7,760 nucleotides of DNA from an uncultured Selenomonadaceae bacterium (GCA_945637225.1 CALZDE010000094.1:1-7760); one strand, 5' to 3'. Counted from the stretch's first letter, positions 1 through 5,947 are shown. The notes: generated by a model not told the origin, from the sequence alone. Numbers and translations are program-made.

Positions 1-78
1 AACACACCACCAACCCAACACCCAAAAATACAAAAAACAAAAATACACTCCACACACAAAAAAAAACACCAACCTAAC
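1..78. other. Low-complexity A/C-only edge segment
   Basis: Counting by eye, the first 78 bases hold about 46 A, 28 C, 4 T and no G on the plus strand, with a run of nine A at 58-66. There is no period that would make it a tandem repeat and no convincing reading frame. It begins just beyond the terminator of the M50 gene, and the composition changes abruptly to ordinary sequence from about position 79. It may be a contig-end artefact or a genuinely biased intergenic tract. I see nothing functional in it. Confidence 0.6.
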
Positions 79-83
79 GCAGT

Positions 84-116
84 AAAAAGCCCATAAGAAA
101 TTTTACTTACGGGCTT
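84..116 (-). terminator. Rho-independent terminator of the NUDIX-M50 operon
   Basis: On the minus strand an 11-bp stem (arms at 106-116 and 87-97, 8-nt loop) lies 10 nt past the M50 stop codon and is followed by a run of U covering 84-88. The core of the stem is GCCC/GGGC. The only non-Watson-Crick position (110 with 93) is G·U in minus-strand RNA but A·C in plus-strand RNA, which fixes the orientation. Confidence 0.9.
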
Positions 117-126
117 GGATTTCATT

Positions 127-753
127 TTAAAGAATTGTTAAAATTATCAAGCTGTACATATCCATAACAAATCGGCTGATAGGTATAATAATCATACCTA
201 AAATTGGTGTCATCATCAAGCCAATGAGGATAAGGAAGCTGTACTGCTCTAATTGTGCAAATCTGTATGCTAAATTGCCTGGCAGAATATTCATCAGTAC
301 CTTAGAACCATCTAATGGTGGAATTGGCAACATGTTAAATATTGCGAAATTGACATTAAATATGATAATCAGGCGCATTACGGAATGTACACCCACACTC
401 ATATCCATGCCCAGACGGTACATGAGGTAATATGCAAAGGTTGCAATAAAGCCAATTGCTAAATTCGCCCCTGGTCCTGCCAAAGCTACTATGATATCTC
501 CCTTTCTCCAGTTTCTGAAATTTCTAGGGTTATATACTACAGGCTTTGCCCAGCCGAACTGTACCAAAAGCAGAGCCAGCAGACCTACCGGGTCAATATG
601 TTCTTTAGGGTTTAAGGTCAGACGCCCCATCATAGCAGGAGTCGGATCACCCATAGCTACTGCCGCCCTTGCATGAGCGTACTCATGAACTACCAGTGCA
701 ATCAGCAGACCAGGAAGTCCTGCCACTATTCGCACAATATCAAAATCAAACAT
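127..753 (-). CDS. Site-2 protease family (M50) membrane metalloprotease
   Basis: This 208-residue protein is a compact intramembrane zinc metalloprotease of the S2P/M50 family, expected to cleave substrates within or next to the cytoplasmic membrane. The HExxH zinc motif is HEYAH at residues 23-27, inside the first hydrophobic segment. The third-ligand motif NMLPIPPLDG is at residues 140-149, with D148 as the likely ligand. Hydrophobic stretches near 10-35, 55-67, 87-112, 124-146 and 170-192 fit a multi-pass protein. There is no PDZ domain, unlike RseP, so this is the minimal form common in Bacillota. The ATG start lies 3 nt after the upstream NUDIX stop codon and the ribosome binding site sits inside that gene, so the two are co-transcribed and probably translationally coupled. 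The substrate is unknown; the family includes regulators that release membrane-held factors. Family assignment is very secure, physiological role is not. Confidence 0.93.
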   Translation of the reverse strand: MFDFDIVRIVAGLPGLLIALVVHEYAHARAAVAMGDPTPAMMGRLTLNPKEHIDPVGLLALLLVQFGWAKPVVYNPRNFRNWRKGDIIVALAGPGANLAIGFIATFAYYLMYRLGMDMSVGVHSVMRLIIIFNVNFAIFNMLPIPPLDGSKVLMNILPGNLAYRFAQLEQYSFLILIGLMMTPILGMIIIPISRFVMDMYSLIILTIL

Positions 754-756
754 AAA

Positions 757-1329
757 TTAAAATTCTCCCTTATTTACTAAATCTCTCAGCATTAAAATTG
801 AAATAATGGATTTTCCGTCAAGGATTTCACCGCGATTTACCATTTCTACAGCTTCCTCTAAGGTAACAATCTGCAAATTAATAAATTCATCTTCATCAGT
901 ATGCTGTTCGCCTGCCTTTAATCCCTTTGCAGCATAAAGATAAATAAGCTCATTAGAGAAGCCGACAGTAGTTGCTAATGTTGTCAAATGACGGTATTCC
1001 TTAGCAGTGTAGCCAGTTTCCTCAGAAAGCTCACGAACCGCACACTCCATTGGGTCCTCGCCTTCCTTGTCCAGCTTGCCTGCAGGTACTTCTACTGTTA
1101 CCTGTCCTATTGGATAACGGTACTGACGAACCAGAATAACCTTGCCATCATCAGTAAGAGGAATAACAGAAGCCGCACCAGGATGCTTAATCCACTCACG
1201 AGGAGCTAAATCGCCATTAGGAAGCTTTACAGTGTCTTTTTTTACATGAAGAAGAACGCCATCATAAATATCCTCAGAAGACACCTTTGTTTCAATAAGA
1301 TCAATGTCCTTTTCATTTATAGCACTCAT
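757..1329 (-). CDS. NUDIX hydrolase, ADP-ribose pyrophosphatase-like
   Basis: This 190-residue cytoplasmic hydrolase should cleave a nucleoside diphosphate linked to another group, most likely ADP-ribose to AMP plus ribose 5-phosphate, as NudF-type enzymes do. The Nudix box begins at G84 (VPAGKLDKEGE), continues to REL at 99-101, and ends SEETGY at 102-107, giving the metal-binding REUxEExGU core. Two details are unusual: the spacing from G84 to the first conserved Glu (E91) is six residues rather than the canonical five, and the position about 15 residues past the box, normally Pro in ADP-ribose pyrophosphatases, is V122 in TTVGFSNE. The N-terminal strand region and the GFSNE motif still resemble NudF. 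The ATG at 1329 follows a good ribosome binding site (GAAAGGTGA, complement of 1336-1344, 6-nt spacer) and a SigA-like promoter upstream. It is first in a two-gene operon with the M50 protease. The fold is certain, the substrate inferred. Confidence 0.92.
   Translation of the reverse strand: MSAINEKDIDLIETKVSSEDIYDGVLLHVKKDTVKLPNGDLAPREWIKHPGAASVIPLTDDGKVILVRQYRYPIGQVTVEVPAGKLDKEGEDPMECAVRELSEETGYTAKEYRHLTTLATTVGFSNELIYLYAAKGLKAGEQHTDEDEFINLQIVTLEEAVEMVNRGEILDGKSIISILMLRDLVNKGEF
765..770 (-). promoter_or_regulatory. Ribosome binding site of the M50 gene, inside the NUDIX gene
   Basis: AGGGAG on the minus strand lies 11 nt before the M50 ATG and is part of the last codons of the NUDIX gene. 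It supports the ATG at 753 and suggests coupled translation. The spacing is a little long. Confidence 0.65.
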
Positions 1330-1376
1330 GATAAATCACCTTTCTGTATTGTATTATGTCACAAACCCTTTCTAAA

Positions 1377-1405
1377 AGAATACCATTAATTTACTTTTTA
1401 GTCAA
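1377..1405 (-). promoter_or_regulatory. SigA-type promoter of the NUDIX-M50 operon
   Basis: Read on the minus strand, TTGACT (complement of 1400-1405) is followed by exactly 17 nt and then TATTCT (complement of 1377-1382). Five of six bases match the -35 consensus and five of six the -10 consensus. Transcription should start near 1370, giving a leader of about 40 nt. It falls in the 108-nt gap behind the ATPase gene, so the NUDIX-M50 pair has its own promoter. Confidence 0.82.
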
Positions 1406-1437
1406 GATTTTATCAGCTGGCATATTACCAAATATTC

Positions 1438-2748
1438 TCAGTGAAGCGTCCAAATCATGTACAATGGTATATTATAAGTTTCCGTTTGCTCTGTCATATT
1501 GACACCTGTATTTTTCAATGAAAATTTATATCCCACTGACGGTTTATGCCGATTGCAGAACAATCTATAGCTTTTTGCTCTTGTATTGTCTGCCGATTTT
1601 ACTTCTACAGGTATGACATTTTCATCATCTTCAATTAAAAAATCAACCTCTGCTGTATTGCCAGAACGCCAAAAATAAGGCTTTTTATCTAAATATATTA
1701 ATTCATTATGAACATAATTCTCTGTTAAAGCTCCTTTGAAACTAGAAAATACACCATTTTCCGCTAATAATGCTTTATAACTAAGCCCCGTTCTCCTGCA
1801 CAATAATCCTACATCTGCCATGTAAATCTTGAAATAAGAGCCATCGGCTGAAAAAGATAATGGTATTTCTGGATTGGCTGCTAATTCACATCTGTATACT
1901 AACCCACTGTCTACCAGCCATTGAAGGGCATTCTCTAACTCATGTGCTCTCTTTCCCGATTTTACTTGAGAAAAAACAAACTTATTATTCTCTTTTGCCA
2001 GCTGTTTTGGTACAGACTCCCATATCCAATGAAGTTTTGGCACATCAGCTATTGGAGCATGCTTTGAAAAATCTGAGCTATAATCTTCTAAAATATTATC
2101 CTGTATTTCTGCCACTTCTTCAAAACTTCGATTTTCACACCAGCTGGCTACTGCTTCTGGCATACCACCTACCAGTAAATAATTTTTTAATAATTTTTCC
2201 ATTCGTCCCATCAGTGAATCAGCTAATGGCCTGTCTTTGGCATAGTCATTCAAGATTTTTACAATATTTTCTTCATCGCAGGCTATTAAATATTCCTTAA
2301 AACTCATTGGGTACATTTGCAAACGATTTATTTTCCCAACTGGAAATGATATATTTTCATGCTTTAATGCCACGCCTAATAACGAGCCCGCACACATAAC
2401 ATGTAACTCTCTCATATCCTCACAAAAATATTTCAATGCTGTGATAGCTCTGGGGCAGGCTTGTATTTCATCAATTATCAATAAGCTTTTGCCTGGTATA
2501 ATTTTTCCATCTTCTGAAAACCCACTTAATTCATTTACTATTCGGTGCACATCATAATCATATTCAAAAATAGATGCCGCCAACTCATTCTTTTCTAAAT
2601 TTATGTATACAACAGACTCAAAAGCTTCCTTGCCAAATTTTTGCATTACATAAGTTTTTCCGCACTGACGCATACCTGTTATGACAAGAGGTTTCCTTTT
2701 ATCCGAATTTCGCCACTTCATTAAGTCTTTTACTATTTCACGATACAT
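1438..2748 (-). CDS. AAA+ family ATPase with C-terminal DUF4143 domain
   Basis: This 436-residue protein belongs to the widespread prokaryotic ATPase family with an N-terminal AAA domain and a C-terminal DUF4143 region; its cellular role is unknown. Walker A is GMRQCGKT at residues 25-32, Walker B is SLLIIDEIQ at 88-96 (D93, E94), and a sensor-like CAGSLL is at 119-124. The YPMSFKEY motif (146-153) and LLVGGMPEAV (191-200) are typical of the family. The C-terminus has VDFLI and IPVEVK blocks (D369, E382, K384), resembling a PD-(D/E)XK nuclease core. There is no signal peptide or membrane segment. The length is usual for the family, so it is apparently intact. The ATG at 2748 is preceded by AGGTGA with a short 4-nt spacer. 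It stands alone, with its own promoter, between two housekeeping operons. Base composition is lower in GC than its neighbours (13 of 60 at 1681-1740, against 28 of 60 at 4801-4860 in recN), which suggests horizontal acquisition. Confidence 0.9.
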   Translation of the reverse strand: MYREIVKDLMKWRNSDKRKPLVITGMRQCGKTYVMQKFGKEAFESVVYINLEKNELAASIFEYDYDVHRIVNELSGFSEDGKIIPGKSLLIIDEIQACPRAITALKYFCEDMRELHVMCAGSLLGVALKHENISFPVGKINRLQMYPMSFKEYLIACDEENIVKILNDYAKDRPLADSLMGRMEKLLKNYLLVGGMPEAVASWCENRSFEEVAEIQDNILEDYSSDFSKHAPIADVPKLHWIWESVPKQLAKENNKFVFSQVKSGKRAHELENALQWLVDSGLVYRCELAANPEIPLSFSADGSYFKIYMADVGLLCRRTGLSYKALLAENGVFSSFKGALTENYVHNELIYLDKKPYFWRSGNTAEVDFLIEDDENVIPVEVKSADNTRAKSYRLFCNRHKPSVGYKFSLKNTGVNMTEQTETYNIPLYMIWTLH

Positions 2749-2757
2749 ACTCTCACC

Positions 2758-2787
2758 TCAAATTATCAGCATATTTACCTTTTTCAT
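2758..2787 (-). other. Possible nine-codon leader reading frame before the ATPase
   Basis: In the ATPase leader RNA, an ATG within CATATG opens a frame encoding MKKVNMLII. Its TGA stop overlaps the TGAGGTGA ribosome binding site of the ATPase. No Shine-Dalgarno sequence is visible before this tiny frame. The placement would allow coupled translation, but a frame this short can arise by chance. Confidence 0.2.
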
Positions 2788-2811
2788 ATGAATAATGTTA
2801 TGTTTATGTCT

Positions 2812-2829
2812 TTTTTCATAGGAACTTTG
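2812..2829. repeat. 18-bp direct repeat, copy 1
   Basis: The sequence TTTTTCATAGGAACTTTG occurs here and again, identically and in the same orientation, at 2983-3000. This copy covers the predicted transcription start and beginning of the ATPase leader. A shorter partial copy (TTTTTCATA) is at 2780-2788. Its function is unknown. Confidence 0.85.
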
Positions 2830-2834
2830 TTGTT

Positions 2835-2864
2835 ATTATAACACATTCATTCAAGAAAATGCAA
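2835..2864 (-). promoter_or_regulatory. Extended -10 SigA-type promoter of the ATPase gene
   Basis: On the minus strand a perfect TATAAT (complement of 2835-2840) is preceded by TG plus one base, giving an extended -10 element. TTGCAT (complement of 2859-2864) lies 18 nt upstream. Transcription would start near 2828, leaving a leader of about 80 nt before the ATPase start codon. Confidence 0.75.
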
Positions 2865-2876
2865 TCAGCATTTTCT
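2854..2876. promoter_or_regulatory. Perfect palindrome over the ATPase -35 box, candidate operator
   Basis: The arms AGAAAATGC (2854-2862) and GCATTTTCT (2868-2876) are exact inverse complements, separated by 5 nt. The element covers the whole -35 hexamer at 2859-2864. It is not followed by a U run in either direction, so it is not a terminator. Its position suggests an operator at which a bound protein would block RNA polymerase; the binding protein is unknown. Confidence 0.5.
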
Positions 2877-2904
2877 ACATATGACAGTGTTTCAACGACG
2901 ATTG

Positions 2905-2939
2905 TGATACACACCACTATGTTTATGGGTAATGTATCA
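2905..2939. repeat. Spaced 7-bp inverted repeat
   Basis: TGATACA at 2905-2911 and TGTATCA at 2933-2939 are exact inverse complements, 21 nt apart. They lie upstream of the ATPase promoter. They could form a long-looped hairpin or be half-sites of a regulator. With arms this short, chance is a real possibility. Confidence 0.3.
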
Positions 2940-2982
2940 GTCTCTTATAAAAGTAGTGGGACATTTCTTAGTCGTTATAACA

Positions 2983-3000
2983 TTTTTCATAGGAACTTTG
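2983..3000. repeat. 18-bp direct repeat, copy 2
   Basis: This is an exact copy of TTTTTCATAGGAACTTTG at 2812-2829, with starts 171 bp apart. It ends 2 bp short of the U tract of the SGNH operon terminator, so the pair brackets the DNA between that terminator and the ATPase leader. Confidence 0.85.
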
Positions 3001-3001
3001 C

Positions 3002-3040
3002 AAAAAAAATATGGAGCTACCCAAAAAGATAACTCCACAT
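3002..3040 (-). terminator. Rho-independent terminator of the tlyA-nadK-argR-recN-SGNH operon
   Basis: Minus-strand RNA folds into a 13-bp stem (arms 3028-3040 and 3009-3021, 6-nt loop) with a TGGAG/CTCCA core, and then runs into eight U (3002-3009, sharing one base with the stem foot). Three positions are G·U pairs in minus-strand RNA but A·C in plus-strand RNA, which shows that it acts on the minus strand. It starts 6 nt after the SGNH stop codon and closes the operon. Confidence 0.93.
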
Positions 3041-3046
3041 CTTATA

Positions 3047-4204
3047 CTATTTTAATAATTCTACTGGTACTGCCTCTGCCATTGCCTTATATGCAATTTC
3101 ACTTGGATGGAGATGGTCTCCGCTGTCGAAGCCTTCCTTAAAACGCTCCTTGTATTCCTCATCACGTACTGCCAAATCAAAATCTACACAGCCGTCAAGA
3201 GGTGCACGTTCTCTCAGCCAGTCATTAAATTCATTTTTCAGATTTTCTCTGAAATCCGCATAGGTACGCCAATTGTAAATTGGTACCAAAGTACCGCCCC
3301 ACACCTTCATGCCTAAATTCTTTGCATGCTCAATATAAAGCTGGGTATATCCTTCAGTCAAATCCTCAAGAGTTGGCATATCGCTCCAAGGACGGAAAAT
3401 ATTAACATCAGTACCTACTGGGTGAATAATATCGTTTATGCCATGCTGAATGAGAACAGTATCTGCTCCAGCCGCCTTTACCTCAATAGGGAAGCGTGTT
3501 GCACCCTTCAAGCCGTAAGCCGCATAGGTAATGCAGTCATACTGACGTAAAATTCTCGTCCCACAGACTGCCCTTCTGATGATTGCTACATCTCTGTAAC
3601 CTTCATTCCATGCACGAATAGCTAGATAATCCGGCCAGCTCTGAGCAGTAATGGAATCACCATAGCAGATTAACGCATGATTCTTTTCTTCGGTGAAAAT
3701 CTCTACAGTGTTTAAGAAATAATACCAGTTAGTATTGCGGGTCATATCCACATTCAGTTCTTCATTCTCTGCTTCATTGCCGTAGGAATAAAAGCCCTTA
3801 GATAATGGACCTGTTACCAAAGTTCCCGCATTCATCTGAGTACAGTTTTCTAGATAGATACTTACGGAAATCTTTTCTCCTGCCACTATATCAAAGGATA
3901 ATTCATCACTATCCTTTTCTATGCCAGGCTCCAAAACTATTTCCTCTTTTCCTGCCAAAGAAATTGCCTTGCTGGTAGATACATCTATTGTTTTATCTCC
4001 TGTGCTCTTTGCCACAAATGCCTTAAAGGAAACCGGCTCTGTTCCTGTTAAATTGGAAAAGCGGAAACGAAGCTTATTTCCATTGAAGCATACTGGAATT
4101 GGGTAACGCAGGGTAATATCCTTTGCATATCTTGCCAAAGTCTGATCAGCGATTGATGTGGCAGTTCCCCAGCAGGCTACCCACTTTGTATATTCGTTAT
4201 TCAT
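3047..4204 (-). CDS. SGNH/GDSL-family hydrolase (putative cytoplasmic esterase)
   Basis: This 385-residue protein is a serine ester hydrolase of the SGNH/GDSL fold. Block I is YGDSIT at residues 181-186 with S184 as nucleophile, block II includes G215 in AVCGTRIL, block III is GIND at 255-258 (N257), and block V is DHLH at 363-366, giving D363 and H366. A roughly 170-residue N-terminal region rich in beta-strand-like segments precedes the catalytic domain, an arrangement resembling XynE-like acylesterases that deacylate polysaccharides or oligosaccharides. No signal peptide is visible, so it probably acts in the cytoplasm on small acylated substrates. The reading frame is open up to 4303, inside recN, but AAGGAG with a 7-nt spacer picks the ATG at 4204, leaving 16 nt after the recN stop. 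It is last in the operon. The substrate is unknown, and its link to the DNA repair and arginine genes upstream is unexplained. Confidence 0.88.
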   Translation of the reverse strand: MNNEYTKWVACWGTATSIADQTLARYAKDITLRYPIPVCFNGNKLRFRFSNLTGTEPVSFKAFVAKSTGDKTIDVSTSKAISLAGKEEIVLEPGIEKDSDELSFDIVAGEKISVSIYLENCTQMNAGTLVTGPLSKGFYSYGNEAENEELNVDMTRNTNWYYFLNTVEIFTEEKNHALICYGDSITAQSWPDYLAIRAWNEGYRDVAIIRRAVCGTRILRQYDCITYAAYGLKGATRFPIEVKAAGADTVLIQHGINDIIHPVGTDVNIFRPWSDMPTLEDLTEGYTQLYIEHAKNLGMKVWGGTLVPIYNWRTYADFRENLKNEFNDWLRERAPLDGCVDFDLAVRDEEYKERFKEGFDSGDHLHPSEIAYKAMAEAVPVELLK

Positions 4205-4211
4205 AAAAAGG

Positions 4212-4217
4212 CTCCTT
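4212..4217 (-). promoter_or_regulatory. Ribosome binding site deciding the SGNH hydrolase start
   Basis: AAGGAG on the minus strand lies 7 nt before the ATG at 4204. No comparable site precedes the longer in-frame start at 4303 inside recN, so the shorter protein is preferred. Confidence 0.85.
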
Positions 4218-4220
4218 ATA

Positions 4221-5933
4221 TTATCCTTTATTTTCCTGTATCTGTTTTTTCTTTGCGGCCGCATGAGAAAGCATTTCCCTTGCATTATCCTGAGAAGCCG
4301 CACTTGCTTCTGCTCCTGAGGCCATTCTTGCTATCTCATTGACCTGCTCACCGCTGGATAACCTCTGCACAGTAGTAGTTGTCTTTTCATTGACGATATG
4401 CTTGCTGATATACAAATGAACATCCGCCATACATGCAATCTGAGGTAAATGTGTAATACATAATACCTGCTTTCCTGCCGCTACCATAGCAATACGCTCT
4501 GCTACCATCTGTGCGGTCTTGCCACCGATACCAGTATCTATTTCATCAAAAATCATGCTAGCTGGAGAATCATCTCTGAAGGCTGTCACTGTCTTAATCG
4601 CTAAAGCAATTCGGCTCAGCTCACCACCGGAAGCTACTTTCTGAATAGGCTTCAAATCCTCACCAGGGTTAGCGGAGAAAAGCATAGCAATACTGTCAGC
4701 ACCATTAGCGGTAAGATGGTCTGTTGGCTGAACTTCAATCTGAAATCTTGCCGCTGGCATTCCCAAGGCTAACAAATGACCGCAAATATCACCTGAAAGG
4801 CTTCTTGCCGCATTTTTACGGATTTCCGTTAATTTTCCTGCTGCCGCCTCTGCTCTTTCTCTTGCTCCTGCAATTTCTGCCTTGAGAGCTTCCACATCTT
4901 CGTCAAAGTTCTCTATATCATTTAATTCCTGCTGTGCCTTATCATAGTATTTTAAAACATCAGCAATGGTTGCACCGTATTTCTTTCTCAGCTTATCAAT
5001 GACATCCATACGGCTCTGCAGCTGGTCAAGCCTATGCGGATCAAAATCCATAGAATCGGCATAATCCCTTACATCGTAGCCTGATTCTTTCACTTGAACA
5101 GTTGCACTATGAATTGCTTCTGTCACAGCACTTAGCGACTCATCATAGCGTTCTAAGGTCTTTAATTCCTCTACTGCATCCTCTAAAAGACTGATTGCGC
5201 CCTGACTAGTCTTCCCACCGCCATAAAGAAGATTGCAGGCATTACCCACACATCTGGCAATACGCTCACCATTAGCAAGACGGCTGATTTCCTTTTCCAG
5301 CTCATCGTCCTCGCCCTCAGTAAGCTGTGCCTGTTCAATTTCCTGCACCTGCCATTTCAGCATATCAAGCCTCTGCGCATAATCCTGAGAAGCCTTTTCC
5401 CTGTTGGCTAATTTATTTTCTAAATCAGTAAGTACACCGTAACAGGAACGATAAGCAGAAAGCTGACTTTCCAGTTCATCATCAAAGCCGTCTAATAGGG
5501 CAAACTGGCTTTCTGTACGCAAAAGCGCGAGATTTTCATTCTGTCCGTGAATATCTACAAGCAAATCTCCCAGAGTACGAAGAACAGCTTTAGTAGCATG
5601 GCTTCCATTTATCAAGAGTGCACCTCTGCCTGTTCTGCTGACCTTACGGGTAATTATCAGTATATCTTCTTCATCATTAATAGCGTGGTCTGCCAAAAAA
5701 TCATGTACTGCCGGCTGATTTTCAATGCCAAAAACCGCTTCTACCTTTGCCCAGTCACAACCTGTACGGATTACATCAGGAGATACGCGATTGCCTAAAA
5801 TAGCACCGATAGCGTCAATCATAATAGATTTACCAGCACCAGTTTCACCTGTCAGTATATTAAGACCTCTGTCAAAATCAATCTGCACATGCTCCAAAAG
5901 AGCAAAATTCCAGATTGTCAATGTATTTAACAT
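4221..5933 (-). CDS. recN: DNA repair protein RecN
   Basis: RecN is an SMC-like ATPase that gathers at DNA double-strand breaks and helps recombinational repair. The protein has 570 residues, near the usual family length. The N-terminal half-site carries Walker A GETGAGKS (29-36) and the Q-loop in DIHGQNEN (127-134, Q131). A long central region (about 150-380), rich in charged helical residues, forms the coiled-coil arm. The C-terminal half-site has the ABC signature VASGGELSR (433-441), Walker B with DEIDTGIGG (463-471; D463, E464) and the switch histidine in ITHLPQIA (H495). All ATPase motifs are intact. The ATG at 5933 follows AGGAGG with a 4-nt spacer. A TTG at 5951 would add six residues and overlap the argR stop, but has no ribosome binding site. 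The argR gap is 14 nt. No LexA-type site is evident in the window. Confidence 0.97.
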   Translation of the reverse strand: MLNTLTIWNFALLEHVQIDFDRGLNILTGETGAGKSIMIDAIGAILGNRVSPDVIRTGCDWAKVEAVFGIENQPAVHDFLADHAINDEEDILIITRKVSRTGRGALLINGSHATKAVLRTLGDLLVDIHGQNENLALLRTESQFALLDGFDDELESQLSAYRSCYGVLTDLENKLANREKASQDYAQRLDMLKWQVQEIEQAQLTEGEDDELEKEISRLANGERIARCVGNACNLLYGGGKTSQGAISLLEDAVEELKTLERYDESLSAVTEAIHSATVQVKESGYDVRDYADSMDFDPHRLDQLQSRMDVIDKLRKKYGATIADVLKYYDKAQQELNDIENFDEDVEALKAEIAGARERAEAAAGKLTEIRKNAARSLSGDICGHLLALGMPAARFQIEVQPTDHLTANGADSIAMLFSANPGEDLKPIQKVASGGELSRIALAIKTVTAFRDDSPASMIFDEIDTGIGGKTAQMVAERIAMVAAGKQVLCITHLPQIACMADVHLYISKHIVNEKTTTTVQRLSSGEQVNEIARMASGAEASAASQDNAREMLSHAAAKKKQIQENKG

Positions 5934-5937
5934 ATTT

Positions 5938-5943
5938 CCTCCT
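5938..5943 (-). promoter_or_regulatory. Ribosome binding site deciding the recN start
   Basis: A full AGGAGG on the minus strand stands 4 nt before the ATG at 5933, in the gap after the argR stop. It favours this ATG over the upstream in-frame TTG at 5951. Confidence 0.8.
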
Positions 5944-5947
5944 GATG

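Larger units (their letters stand above)
2749..3046. other. Non-coding stretch between the SGNH terminator and the ATPase
   Basis: This AT-rich 298-bp gap contains, from right to left, the SGNH operon terminator, one copy of an 18-bp direct repeat, a spaced inverted repeat, a perfect palindrome over the -35 box, the ATPase promoter, the second repeat copy and the ATPase leader. I see no protein-coding gene. The plus-strand frame from 2932 runs through the terminator and into the SGNH gene, and lacks any recognisable protein features. Confidence 0.7.

Noticed and set aside
1..40. Telomere-like or tandem C-rich repeat at the left edge
   Set aside because: There are CCCAA-like words but no regular period, and the host is clearly bacterial.
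1418..1437. Possible terminator just after the ATPase stop codon
   Set aside because: Only a five-pair A/T hairpin (ATATT with AATAT) is present and no U tract follows, so it is not a credible intrinsic terminator.
1860..2300. Plus-strand 146-codon frame opposite the ATPase
   Set aside because: It is fully antisense to an intact, motif-rich ATPase gene, and its leucine-rich composition is what AT-rich antisense sequence produces.
2749..3046. CRISPR array or insertion-sequence ends in the repeat-bearing gap
   Set aside because: Only two full direct copies exist, with a single long interval. There are no matching terminal inverted repeats and no transposase, integrase or Cas gene nearby.
2932..3141. 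Plus-strand reading frame crossing the SGNH terminator
   Set aside because: It overlaps the terminator and the 3' end of the SGNH gene, has no clear ribosome binding site and shows no protein family features.
4205..4303. Extending the SGNH hydrolase by 33 residues to an ATG at 4303 inside recN
   Set aside because: The extension lies wholly or largely in recN coding sequence, is rich in basic residues unlike the family, and has no ribosome binding site, whereas the ATG at 4204 has AAGGAG at ideal spacing.
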